Made by a program: the position numbers and the translations under genes
Source: Notospermus geniculatus
Lineage: Eukaryota; Nemertea; Pilidiophora; Heteronemertea; Lineidae
DNA: 64,000 nucleotides
Assembly: GCA_002633025.1 (NCBI GenBank)
Contig: NMRB01000304.1
Location: 284,343-348,342, forward strand
Direction of reading: 5' to 3'
Shown here: positions 1-13,600 of the stretch, piece after piece
How positions within the stretch are numbered: the stretch's first letter is position 1
How the letters are laid out: each line of letters opens with the position of its first letter
The notes under the pieces: model-generated
The model's input: the letters and a program-made list of their open reading frames with translations, nothing else
Database searches by the model: none
Told to the model about the DNA's origin: nothing

Positions 1-3000
1 ATACTGCGGTGACGAAGGTAGGCTATCATGGTTACCGGTACCAGTGTTCGGGCGGGAAAAGATGCTCTTTCCTTTTCTTATCAAATATTGAGTGAATAGC
101 CATGAGCTCAAACTGGGCTCATTATTGGCTCTTCAGACAATGTTGGATGATTTTGTATGTAATGTAGGAGGAAACCTGAGTCTCGGTGGAAAATTAGCGG
201 TACACTGTCAAAGAGAAAGTTACCCTCCCTATCACACCAGTGAAAATTGGGATGTTATTTTCCAGGACTGTTTGAAGTGTCTGGACCCATCAGCCCTGGA
301 TATTGGTCCTCATCTGGTGCTGCGTTCTCTCATCCTACTGAAGGTCACACTCATGGAGCTTGTCCCAGAGGGTTCTATTGCCCACTTGGTAGCAAGAAGC
401 CTACTCCTTGCCCTGCTGGGACCTATAGGTGAGAGCGTGATGAGTAGAATTCTCAAAGTATTAACTCTGGCCCACACCAAGTAGGCAGCACCAGGTCATA
501 TTCCATGAATTCAATATAAGACGAGTTTCATTGCCTTGTCTTTCATTTCAGCAATGATCTGTGGTTGGAGAGTGTAGATCAGTGCTTGCTGTGCCCAGGA
601 GGGCGAGCTTGCCCAGAGACAAACATGACTGCGCCTGGTAGTGTATGTTATGCAGGATTCCACTGTGTCCGAGGGTCAACTGATCCAGGACCGGGAAACA
701 AAACAATGGGTGGAGTCTGTCCATTAGGTTTGTTGACGTTTCTCTCTTTTATTAGTAATTATGTAAGTCAAGTCCTTGATTTTCATTTCTACAGTACTTT
801 GCACAATTGATTGACCTTCTGTGCCATGTTCCATCCACATACCACATGTAGTGTCATGCACATAACATCCTCGTATCTTCCGTGGATGTCGTGTGGTGCC
901 GTCGAAGGCACCAATGATGACGTAACATCATTTGTGCATGGTGCTTGGAGATGACAGAGAAAAGACGCGTGACGTGCTCATACCATACGCAACGAAGTGG
1001 AGCCCCCACTTCATTGCGTACCACGTGACGTACGTGGAAGGTATGTGGGTAAGGGTAGGTGAGTTGTGCTCCGTGCTGTAGGCCTATGTAGGCGCTTGAA
1101 AATGTTGCAATTATAACTTCAGGTTCAATGTGCCCACCTGGCTCTGAAAATCCTGAAGTCTGTCGAGCTGGTACTTACCAGGCAGAGGAGGGCCAACCAA
1201 AATGCGACATTTGTCCCCCGGGATTTTATTGCCTAATGAACACCTCATCACCAACACCCTGTCCTCCTGGTTACTACTGCCCCCAAGGAACAACTAGAGG
1301 CAATGAGTTCCCCTGCGATGAAGGCACATTTTACAATAAGACGGGAGCTAGCGAGGAGAAAGACTGTATACCATGTACACCTGGGTAAGTCACGTCATCA
1401 CATCTTCAGCGAGGAACCTAGTCCATTATCGACGGTCGGCCACCAGATCGTTGCTGGCCCCTGATACGCTGATTTCCCGGTCTTCTGCCACCGGTCGGCC
1501 ACCGATTGTTGCTATCTGGGTTCTTGTAAAGAAGATTCTCAATTTATGATGGTCTCGTGTTAATCATTGCATATCCAACTAAGAAAGTGAATAGCTGTGA
1601 GCTGTAGAGGAACTTCACGTGACGTCATCGACGTCATAATTCGCACGTCAGCCATGTTGGCCGTCATTTGAAGCTACGAATGCGTTGGACGTGACGTCCA
1701 ACATGGCGGCATCTCGTCGCGGCAGTGACGTCACAATCGTCGCTGCACTTCCTCTATAGAGGCCTTGCAGTGATGTCATCCTGGCGGCCATGCTGGAGGG
1801 CACAGGACACAGAGGTGTGAGCTGACTGTGACGTGACTTGCATGAATGCGCCACACAATTGTTTGATGTAACGTCATTGGGGCATGCACGGCTCATTTCG
1901 CTGTATCTCTGCAGCAGACATCATTTGCAAGGCCGTTGTTATTGGCCATTAGGCAGCGTTGGGCAATTTTGATGAAAAGTAGGAGCAAACCTGGATCCGC
2001 CCCTGATGTATCACATCTTCTGTGTTTTAGTTACTATTGCCTCGTCCCTGGACTTGCCACTCCAACTGGACCCTGCAAGGAAGGTTTCTACTGTTCTGGT
2101 GGCTCGGAATACAGCCAACCTTTCAAAGCATCTGACGGTGGTGCCTGCAAACCAGGGTACTACTGCCCAACAGCCAGTCCAGAGCCTATCCCATGCACAC
2201 CTGGTTGGTACTGTGGCCAGCATATGATGTCCAAACCAACTGGGAAGTGTCATCATGGATTCTATTGTAAATCGGGAGCTAGCAGCCCTGCTCCGAGAGA
2301 TGGAAAATCAGGTGAACATTTACAATAAGCATTTGTTTCATTATTCATTAAGCAATTATCCCAGGCACAGAGCAATGAGTAGCATACTCACTTGGCCTCG
2401 AATTGAAGTCAGATGTTTCTGGTTCACTCCTTTGCTTTGCTGCATGAAACGGATGTAGTCTCTGTGCTTTGGCCAGTTAGCCTTTCTAACTGCATGGAGG
2501 AAGTGGCATCTGTGTCTAATCTCACCTGTTGATATTGATATCAAACGGCTACGTGCATCAAAGTAGAGTTTCGCAAAGCCCCAAACGCCAACGTGTACGT
2601 CTATCCTTTTGTTCGGTGCTCTTTTCGTGGCATCGAACAATGGATTTGGCGTTCACGTTAGCGTTTCGGGGCTTTGCGAAAACTCCCTATTACTTGAGCT
2701 CTGATACATGCGAATATGATGTCATAGTCATAGGTGGGGATCGCATGATTATTTACGATGCTTTCTGCTTATTCCTAGGAGACATCTGTCCAAGAGGTTA
2801 TTACTGCCCTGTTGGCAGTCTCAATGCCACAGGATGTCCAGCTGGTACCTACAACCATGTCTTGGGTGGAAGGTCCCACAAGGATTGCCTGAACTGCACA
2901 AAAGGATTCTACTGTGAGAATGAAGGCAATGCTAAACCAACTGGACCTTGTCATACTGGTTATTACTGCCCTGGAGGTACTGAGAGTGGTAATCTGACTC

Positions 3001-4693
3001 ACTACATTTGTCCCCTTGGTAAGTGAAACTCCTTGTGACTATATTTGGTGAGGTATTTGTATTTTGTACATAATTTATTATTTTGAATCAAGACACTGAG
3101 GGTTTGTAATCACTACGATCACCTTAATAAATGTCAAAATTTTTCACTTCGATGTAGGTCACCACTGCCCTCGTGGTAGTTCAGTCCCTCTACGATGTTG
3201 GCCAGGTTCGTACCAGGATGAATTTGGTCAGGGAACGTGTAAAACTTGCCCAGCTGGTTACTACTGTGATACACTGGAGAGTGTAGTGGCATACAATGAG
3301 ACTTATATTTGCCCAAAAGGTGAGCTGTAAAATGAAACTGTCATTTACAGGATTTTCAAGATTTTCATCCTCTGAATACTGTGACTCCAGGTACACTGAC
3401 CTTGAATGGTGAACTTATACACAGTTCATGTACTGGTATCTTACTTTAGGTCATTATTGTCCCCCTGGCGCAAGATTTGCAAAGGAGCATCGCTGCCCTC
3501 CTGGTACCTACAACAACTTGGAAGGAGCAGGCAGTCTGGCTGGCTGTTTGCCCTGCCCTGGTGGATATTTCTGTGATCAGTATGCCCAAGTTAGATATAC
3601 CAAGAGTTGTTTACCAGGGTAAGTCTGAAAACACACTTCTTCTCTTTTACTCTTTGTTGTGCGATGTCACATATATCGCCCAAAAAATTTCGGTTGATAA
3701 AGACCAGGCTTAGAATTCATTGGCTTTATAGACAGGAGGGGGAGTTGGGAAAGTGTATGTTTGTCCTCGTTAATAGACGATTCTTAAATTAGCAGATCTG
3801 CGCGCTTCCTCCAAAATCGCAACCACAACCTCGATCTGAAACCGGGTGACGCGACGCAGTCCATGATTCGGCAATGGTCGACTCTGATGCAACGTCTTCG
3901 AAGTCCATGTTGCGGGGTTGTCTGTGTCACGTCATTCAGCTTCAGATTGAGGTTGTGGTTGAGATTTCAGCGGAAGTGCGCAGATCTTTGTCGTTTACGT
4001 CAATTTGAGAATGGTATATTCTGTGTGTTTATTGCAGCTTCTACTGTGGAAAAGGTGCCAAATCTGGGACTCCACACCAAGGGGAGATGGCCAACCCATG
4101 TCCACGTGGATTTTACTGTCCTTTGGAGACTGCTGAACCAATTCCTTGCCCCAATGGGACTTTCTCCAATGATAAGAAACTGACAAACAGAAAGGATTGT
4201 AGGAAATGTAGTCATGGTAAGTTGAGAGTGGATGATGTGCATGCTCATATTGCCTACAGTCCTTTAATGGGGAACTTTCCTGCCGTTAGAGGCCACCGCC
4301 AGTTAGCGGTCCTGGGGCCTCATGGAATTTGACGTCCGGGTCACAGAGAAGAAATGCACGCTAAGATGTGATCCATAATGATGTGGAGGCTGTGACTTAC
4401 GTCAAATGATGTCAAATTTTGTGACGCCCTAGGACCGCTAACAGGCGGCCTCTACCGGCAGGAAAGTCCCCCATTGATGACGCTGTCCTAATTTTGTGTG
4501 CCGCTAATCACAGTCATAGTGTTTTATGTTCACCAAGGTCATTACTGTGGGAAGGCCAACCTGACTGCTCCTGAAGGAAAGTGTCTACCTGGTCACTACT
4601 GCCCACCTGGGTCCATCCTTCCTGATGAGAATATATGTCCAGAAGGTGCATACTGTCCTGAAGGTAGCTACAAACCAGAGCCTTGTCCGAGAG
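1..4693 (+). CDS. Giant gene exons 1-10: cysteine-rich ectodomain repeats
   Basis: Exons 1-17 (partial; ends YCGDEG, donor GTAGGC), 266-428, 552-727, 1123-1384, 2031-2311, 2779-3018, 3158-3319, 3450-3618, 4038-4216 and 4538-4693. Each carries two to four motifs such as CPRGFYCPLGS, CPPGYYCPQGT, KPTGPCHTGYYCPGG or CPAGTY. The usual module runs PTGxCxxGYYC, then CPxGHYCPxGS, then PxPCPxGTYxN, then CxxCxxGxYC. Most introns are phase 1, splitting a Gly codon (G|GN); those after 266-428, 1123-1384 and 3450-3618 are phase 2. Sequons include NMT, NKT, NTS and NAT. Exon 266-428 is the first complete one: its acceptor TTTTCCAG is clear and its phase fits the partial exon at the left edge. The modules are extracellular by family; the ligand is unknown. 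Confidence 0.88.
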
Positions 4694-7600
4694 GTGAGTG
4701 CTGGCCGAGCTGCAGATTTCTGTTTTGGGTTTTGTCCAGCTTTTTCGAATAACGTAGTATGTTGTGTTGATGGGACAGTTGAATAGAACTCCAGATTGGC
4801 TTCTCAAGTTTCAGCCAGTGTATTTGCTGCGAGAGCTTTGAGGGTTGGCAAAACTTTTACAGTTGAATGGTAGAGAACAATGTCTTCCTACTGACCTCTG
4901 AATGATATCCAACATAGAGCACAAAAAATGACATCACCTGGATCCGTACTAGAAAGTGCCTGAGAAAGACCCCACTTGGGGTCGAAAATTTGCAAAATTC
5001 AGAGACGACTTTATGATCTGAATGAGATAGCCTAACTTGTTGCCCATCTTTTTTACTCCACAGGTTCATTCAACAATTTAACTGGTCTCAACTCGTCATC
5101 ATATTGCCAACCTTGTATCGCTGGCATGTACTGCCTCACTGATGGGCTGGCGAAGCCAACAGGTCCGTGTAAAGAGGGCTACTACTGTCCTGAAGGATCC
5201 ATATATCAGCAACAGAAGGATAAGACATGCATGGTTGGACATCGATGCCCGAGAGGAAGTGGAAAACCATTGCTATGTGATAAGAATGGATTTGTAAGTG
5301 TCTGTCTTTGGTGTTTCATCTTCTGCAGTGTCTGAGCCAAATGTTGTGTCTGAAACCTCTCCTCCTCGTGAGAGTTTTCTTGTAAAAGTTGGCTCTCTGA
5401 GTGCTTTGCCAGGGAGTACGTCTTCTTGGTTGGAAGTCTAGTCATAGTCACCAATGATGTATGTTGTGAAGTTTCTCAGCAAAAACCCTAGTCTTCTCGG
5501 TAGAATTTTATTGTTGAAAAACGTAATTCGGTATTGCATGTACTGGTATGTAGTTTAAAAGTACTGATGCTATTAAGGGATCTGAAATTGATACGGTACC
5601 CTTTCCACAGGTGAACCACACTCTCTCACCATGGTGCTACCATTGCCCCCTTGGACATTTCTGTAAGGTACAGGGTCACACAGAACCCTGTCCAAAAGGT
5701 CACTACTGCCCAGAAGGGACCGGAGCCCAGCCAATACCTTGTCCATCAGGCACTTATGGGAACCTGATGAAGCTTTCTGATGTGGGTCATTGTCGACCCT
5801 GCCCTGCTGGAATGTTCTGCCAAGGCACAGGTTTGACGAAAGCCACTGGTGAGTCCATCTGCTCCTTTACATGTCATACTTGATAATTTTCTTCAAACAA
5901 CTCATGACTGGGAAGTGATTCTCCTTCGCTTCAAATGTGACCATTCGATGTTCAGAGTGAGTCTCCGACAATTCCCCCTGAACAATCATAAACATCAGTT
6001 TTGTTTTCTCCTTGTAGGTGAATGTGGTCCTGGTTACTGGTGCCTGGCTGGAGTTGCCCACAAGTTCCCTAACATGACCCTGGTGAATGGTTCATGTCCA
6101 GACCCTGGGATTGGAGGCATCTGTCCTGTTGGCCATTACTGTCCTGGTGGCTTGAAAAGTATCAAGCCACTCCGTTGTCCCAGTGGGAGTTATTCAGATG
6201 AGGAGGGGAGAGTGCAATGCATCGATTGTCCAGAAGGTACGTGATAACCTACCTTATAAGCTTGGCTGCAGATGCACGTTTCCTGACTGTAACTCCTGTT
6301 CAACTGGCTTGCCCATGTCGCACCAAATGAAACCAATCTTTGAAATGTTGAGGAGCCCAGTGGTGTACTGGTTTGGGTCTCTGACTAGTGGTCAGAGGAT
6401 CCTGGGTTCGAGTCCCACTGGGCGTGAGACTTTGGGCAAGTCTCTTTGCCTCACTGGCCTCTCTCCACCCAGGTGTATAAATGGGTACCGGTCGGAAATG
6501 CTCGATTGTAGCGCTGAATGGGCAGCTCATCTGAGTTCTACTGAAAGGTTTCAGGATAGACTGGGGTTAGTGTAAAGTCGGATGAGAACCTCTACCGCAG
6601 TTGATATCAGACTATAAACCCAAACTTCAAACTTTAACTTTAAATGTTACTTCAGCATGTCATCCTTGTCCTTCTATCCACATTTGTATTTTCTAGGCTA
6701 CTACTGTCCAAATGGTACAGGGAATTACACCAAATATGTATGCAAGCCTGGGCACTACTGTCCAAAGAAGACACAGCGCTGGAGTGACTACCCGTGCAAG
6801 GCTGGGACGTTCAGCAATGAGTCTGGTGCCACTACGGTGAAGGCCTGTCTTGATTGCCCTGGTAACTCATTGGTTTTCCACTCAGCGTTGTTGTCAAGCA
6901 GGGCTTGAAACTAAGAAAAAGTTTTGCAAATTAGATGAACTCGAGGCGGAATCTTGAGTTCAGTCATCCTCCCCCAGCAGGGCTTTGGTCTCGTTCCTCT
7001 TCATACACTCGCACACAATGTATGAGTGGATGAACAGGAGCGAGGTAAAAACCCCTGTTGTGGGAGGATGGAGTTCTATAGCCAATATTGGCTGTCCGTG
7101 ACGCTCAATACAAGATAAAACTGGAGCTTAGATTTTATGGTATTACCACTGAGGACGATACAGAGGAATAATGTTGTTTATAATCTTCAATGATACCATT
7201 AAACTTTCTTCCTTGTTCTTTATAATTTCAGCTGGTTCATACTGCAGCAGCACTGGCCTGATGAAACCCTCAGGAAAATGCTCTGGAGGTTTCTATTGTC
7301 TAAGCGGCTCAGCCTCTCCTACCCCAGAGGATCACCACTGTCTCAAGGGAACGTTTTGCCCACCCGGATCTTCAAAGCCTGTACCTTGTGAAGCAGGACA
7401 TTACTGTGCTAGTAGTTACCTCGTCAAGCCAACCGGGTTGTGTGATCCTGGATATTTTTGTAAGAAGGGGGCGAAGAGACCTGATCCAGTTGATGGTGTC
7501 ACAGGTGGGTTGTCAAAAAACATTGTGAGGGCTGTCAGAGTGGTGCAGTGGAACATCTTGTGCCTATCACATCTGAAGTCCCAAGTTCAATTCCTGGGTG

Positions 7601-10600
7601 AACCTGTAGGCCCACTCATGTAACAGAGTGGACAACTCTCTTTGACAGCGTAGATTTCCTCCAAGGCTTGGGTTTCCTCCTGCTTTTGTCTGAAGAACCA
7701 ATAATGTGCCAAGTTAGAGCTCACACTTCTCGACTCAATATGTACTGAAAAATTTGTCATTAGGAATGTAATGAAGTGGAAAGATTCTGGATAATTCAGT
7801 GTTGATGACTGTAACCAAGTTACTGATCACATTTCTGTCCCCAAACAACCATGAAGTAGTGTTGAAAAGGGGCAACCCTGAACAGGTGTGTCCCCTTTAA
7901 ATTCTCTCGGTCTCATTGATATATTTTCTACACACCACTCTTTTTCTTCAGGTAACATCTGTCCAGCTGGAACCTTTTGCCCTGAAGGCTCCAAGAAGCC
8001 TAGCCCATGCCCTGTTGGGAGCTTCAGCAACACCACCCGCAACACTAACATAACAGATTGTCAACCTTGCCTGGCTGGGTCCTACTGCAAAGATGAAGGC
8101 AGTAAACTTCCAACAGGTTTATGCAGTAAGGGCCACTACTGCCCTATTGGGCAGAGTTCACCTGAACCTGTTGATTATAACTGCACAAAAGGTAGGTGAT
8201 GGTGATTAGATGGGAAACCTGCAACTCAATAGGAGGCACTGTGAGCATAAGACCTGAAAGATGTTAAAAACGTGGCAAAAAAGTAATGACGTCATGTAGA
8301 TAGATAGTAATACTCTTGTAATAATTTATATACCTTCAGGACACTATTGTGTGGAGGGGAGCATTGAGCCTAAACGTTGCCCGTCAGGCTATTACCAAGA
8401 TGAAGTTGGAATGTGGACGTGCAAGCTCTGTCCTGCTGGTTACTATTGTGACAACACGGAGGTGCCAGTTGTATCGTTTGAGGAGCATGTCTGCCCAAAA
8501 GGTAGGAATTTATTACTCAAAAGCAACTAGCAGTTTTCAGAACGGTTATAGCGAGTAAGCAAAGGATATCAACTCTTATACCCAAGTAAGCATGGCATGA
8601 ACTTAGATGTCTGTTGCCTGATGTCAGCATCCAGAAATGAGCTAACAAATCAAAAGCAAGTTGTTCCAAATCCTTTCGTGGTCGGAGCATTGTGATGGCA
8701 GCGCCGATGGTAAACCAGAATGGAAGTCCATGAAACTTGCACTGGTGCTCAGAACATGGCAGATGACTATGGAGAGAATCTTCCTTCCCGTAGATCCTGT
8801 ATGCTGTACATAAGAGGAAAACGTTCTTTATATTCGTAGGGTTTTTCTGCCCAAATGGTACTCAGTTTGCTAATATGTTTCCATGTCCAAGTGGAACGTT
8901 TGAGAACGAGACTGGTCAAACAAATGCAACGGGTTGCCGTCCCTGTCCTGCCAGGTATTACTGTGGAGGAAGAGGGCTGCGAGAACCAACTGGATTCTGT
9001 GATGCAGGTAAAGAAGAAATTGATATACAGTGCTCCCTCGCTATTGCAAACCCTTCAGGGTCCAAGGGTAAAGTTTGTACTAACGGGGGAATTCGTAATA
9101 GCGAGGATTTGTCCATGGGGCGTGATGATCAGAAGCCAGGCGTTGGGATCGTAATATCCGGGAGTTCGTAAAATTGAGGTTCATAAGAGAGCGAGGGAAC
9201 ACTGTACCAGTAGTCAGTTCAGGCCGTTTTCAATTCAGCAACATTTTACTAACTACTCCTGTCCATATGAGTTAGGACATTATATAGCGTCTAGAGCCTG
9301 TTTTCAGCTTCTGCCTTCTAATGCTGCTTTTTATCCTCCCATTCCAGGATTTATCTGTGTCACCGGTGCCAATGTTTCTACTCCCTCTGATGGGACAACT
9401 GGTCACGTCTGCCCTAAGGGTCACTACTGCCCTGCTGGTAGTCTTGTTCCCTTACCCTGCCCTAAAGGCACATACAATCCTGACGCGAAGTTAAGAGAGT
9501 TGACACAGTGTAGGGAGTGTCTGGGAGGTCACTACTGCCCTACTTTAAACATGACGGCCCCTGGGCCACAGTGTTTAGAAGGTAAGTCAGAAGTTACGAA
9601 TACGATCATTTGCTTCTTGAATGGTTTGAATGCATAAAACAGTAAATTTCTATCCAATGCAATTTTTAACTGCGGAAGTTCCTCCTCTGTGGTCTTCAGT
9701 AGTTCGACCACGCTGGGTGAAACTATCTTTATTGACAGTTATTAAAGCAATATGAAGTGAAAATACTTGACAGAAACCAAATGATACCTGTTAATTTATA
9801 GGCTACTTCTGCCCTGGTGGTGCCAACAACCCCAAACAGAGGCCCTGTCCAAAGGGAAGTTATTGCGTAAATGGTACTGTGCACCCAGTCCCTTGTCCAG
9901 TGGGGACATTATCCAGTTTGTCTCACCTGACGTCCCAGAACCAATGCAGGAACTGTACTCCTGGGTTTTATTGTGGGTATGCAGGTGAGTATGAATGTTG
10001 TCGTGGTTGTCAAAGAGATTCCTTCTCATATAATGATGATACTGAAACCTTTCACAGCTTCAGAGGGAGAAGGACCCACTCGATCTATAGATCGTTTTCA
10101 CGACGTAACTCCGACAGTGTCCGCCATGATGACGTTACGCGTTTTGCCCACCAGCAGCCAATGCATTTTGCGTTTCTGCTGGTGGGCAAAACGCGTAACG
10201 TCATCATGGCGGACACTGTCGGAGTTACGTCGTGAAAACGATCTATAGAACTTTTGGATGTCTAAATGATCTGCCGTACTTGTCGGATTTGTTGGAAGGC
10301 TGGAGTGACATCTCACGGAGGCTCTGCATGGTTTCTGTTCAAATGAGAGCTTGGCCAAATTTGGGGTGCTTCCCATATTGCATTCCATTATTACTCGACC
10401 ACCAACTATAACTATTACTCTTCTGTCCTGTCAGGTGTGACAGTACCAACAGGAAAGTGCTGGGCTGGGTATTACTGTCCTGGTGGTATGAAGCAGGCAA
10501 ATCCTATTAGTCACATCTGTCCAAGAGGAATGAAATGTCCTAGAGGAAGTGCCTGGTATCAGGTGAGCATTCTGTTGCGGCAGTTTCACGATGACTTACA

Positions 10601-13600
10601 CCAAGACTGATGACACCATAGACTGTCCACAATTTTCATGGATGAGCTGCCCATCGGGAGCCAACTCGCACAAGCAAACTCAAGTTCAGCTGCGCCACTA
10701 TGGTGTTAATTTCATACTTTGTGAGCTGTTCTGGATTATCCACTTACACGTAACTTTTCCAGTCTTGTGATCCTGGTTCCTACACTGACTCAGTTGGCCA
10801 AGGTTCATGCAGGCCTTGTCCTGCAGGATTCTACTGCCTGTCGGTTGAGCCTGGGAATTCATCACGAAATATTCTGCCGTGTCGTTCTGGATACTATTGT
10901 CCGTTAGGTATGAAGGTGACTGACCATTCATCTATATTTTCATGTATAGGAGATATAATAACCGAAGTCGTCCTCCAGAAATTTCGCAAATTTTCGACCC
11001 CAACCAGGGTCTTCTTCAGGCTGGCACTTTCACGTACAGCTACCCGAGGTGTAATAAGCTGGATCAGTTTGTCATTCGTTGTAATATGTGACAATAGCAA
11101 TCGAGATAATTTGGCTTGGTCATCATTGTGATGGTTTCTTCGCTAGGTACTGGTGCCAACTGGCGTTCTTGTCCCCCAGGGACATTCAGTCCACAGAAGA
11201 GGATGTATGATGTGACCCAGTGTCGGCCATGTCCTGGAGGACATTACTGTGGAGGTCTTCATTTGTCTCATCCTACAGGAAATTGCTCAGCAGGCAAGTA
11301 AAAAAAGACGTTGACATTTAGTAGTGCGGCGTGGCTGTACGTGTATGTATGGTTTATGGTGGTTGCACTGGAGGACAACGCCAAGTAGAGAAAAATGTAT
11401 TCTAAAGTTACCTCCCTCATTTAGGTTTCTACTGTGTCTCTGGTAACACACATCCAAATCCCAAGATACCGAATGTCACAGCCGCAATGTTAGGTCAAGA
11501 CTTCGAGCCAAAGAATTCAAGTTGTGACTGTTTGGGAAAAGCTGCTGCCAGTCGAGGCGGGATCTGTCCAGAGGGTCATTACTGCCCAGAAGGTTCTACT
11601 CGTCCCAGACCCTGTGAGGCAGGGACTTATTCCGATGATGTTGGACTCAGTGCATGCAAGATTTGTCCTGGTGGATTTTACTGCACACCGAAGACATCCA
11701 AGTTTGTGCAGTTTACCTGCCCAGAAGGTATCATGCTTTTACAATCCATTAATGAGTTCAGCGTGAGTTAGGAATCTTTGCGTATTTCCAAATTTCTACA
11801 TGTACTTATTACTAATGGTCTGAAGACCTCCTAACAAATTTAGTCCTCAGACTGAACCGATGAAATGTTTCTGATAATTTCAGATGATGAGGATGAAATG
11901 GGGTTGAATATCTGTTCATGCTTTCGTTTCCGTTTATTTCATTTCAGGACATTTCTGTCCCAACGGTACACGCTACTCTACAGAGTTTAGGTGTCCGCCT
12001 GGGACATACAATCCAGCGAGGTCAAGATCGGGGTATGACGACTGCCTGCCTTGCCCAGGTGGCCAGTACTGCCAGGGTTGGGCCAATGTTGTTCCAACAG
12101 GGAACTGCAGTGCTGGCTGGTACTGCTCTGGTAATGCTTCTCAGCCACGTGATGACAGGAATGGAGGCAAATGTCCAAGAGGGTTCTACTGTCCTGTGGG
12201 TAAGGACCACTTCATAGTGCCAATAGTCTAGTCACCTTCGATATATTAGTTCAGAAGATTTTAAGCTCAACATTAGTGAGATAATTAGCCAGTCACACTC
12301 TGGATTCAGCAGATGTAGCGTCATGCGTGTACCGTCCTCTTATCTTGTGGATGTCACACGGCACCTTGGAAGGCACGCAGTGAAGACATAATGTCATTCA
12401 TGCAGAAAAGATGTGTGACGTGCCTGTACCATACGCAATGAAGTGGAGCGTACCTTCTGCGTGACAGGCGGAAGGTATGCGAATAAAGGTAGGTCAGTTG
12501 TGCTCTGGATGATATATTAGGGAAGTTGAGATCAGCGACTTATCACAGATCCTTATATGTATACGGATGGAATTCTTTACAACGAGGACAAATTTTGTGT
12601 ACCGGTACATTTCGATCTGTATGTGTATAAGGATCCATGATAAGTCGCCGATCTCAACTTCCATATTCTTTTATTGTCGCAATCCAGAGAATTGCAAATA
12701 TGGCATCCGGTCATGTCTGATGAGTTTGTTCTGATCTGAAATTATTTTCTTCAGGTTCATCCGCTGCACAGCCATGCCCTCCTGGTCTCTACTGTCACCT
12801 TCCTGGTCAAGCAAAACCAACTGACAAATGTGCGGCGGGATACTTCTGTACACTGCAGGCCTACAGTCCCAGACCGACTGATGGCATATCGGGGAATATC
12901 TGTCCTGGTGGTTTCTACTGCCCTCTGGGGTCCTCGGAACCTGTGCCGTGTGATCGAGGAACGTACAGCCCAAGTTTGGGGAATCAGAATCGGACCGACT
13001 GTCTGCTTTGTGATGCTGGGGAATACTGCGGGAAACGAAATCTGACTGGTCCTTCAGGTAAGTACATGTACAGTTATTGTGCTGCTTCTTAGCAAAACAT
13101 TTTCTGCGTTCACGTTTGTGGGTGTGCTTTGTGTAAACAGTCTTGAATACTGTGTGCCGTTATGGCCTGATCATAGATTACTGAGGTTTGAAAGTCCTAA
13201 ACTGCACAAAATTCTCACTTCTTATCCAATCTTTGCTCCCCCAGGAAACTGCATTGCAGGATACTACTGTCCCCTCGGCCAGGCAGTGGCATCACCATTC
13301 AAGTGCCCCATTGGTCACTTCTGCCCCATGCACAGCCACACACCCATCATATGTCCAAGTGGCCAATACCAAGATGAGGACGGAATGTCTGGCTGTAAGC
13401 TGTGTCTTATGGGATACTACTGTGACAACAGCCTTGGCGTGGTCAATATAAGTAGAGATATTCTGTGCCCTGCTGGCTATTACTGTCCGACAGGTGAGAT
13501 TCCTTTTTCAACATGTTCAATGCTTTAGAAAGAGGAAGTGGTATATAATGCGACGACAGCCTTGGTGTTGTCAATGTTAGTAAGATAGGAGGCCTAATGT

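Noticed and set aside
5849-6244. 131-codon ORF starting before exon 13
   Set aside because: Bases 5849-6017 are intron; only 6018-6236 carries the repeat signature.
10084-10249. microRNA precursor
   Set aside because: Arms are far too long and perfect, and other hairpins in the window have transposon features.
9879-10388. ORFs on both strands over 10084-10249
   Set aside because: They are readings of a palindromic hairpin, so both strands give the same peptide.
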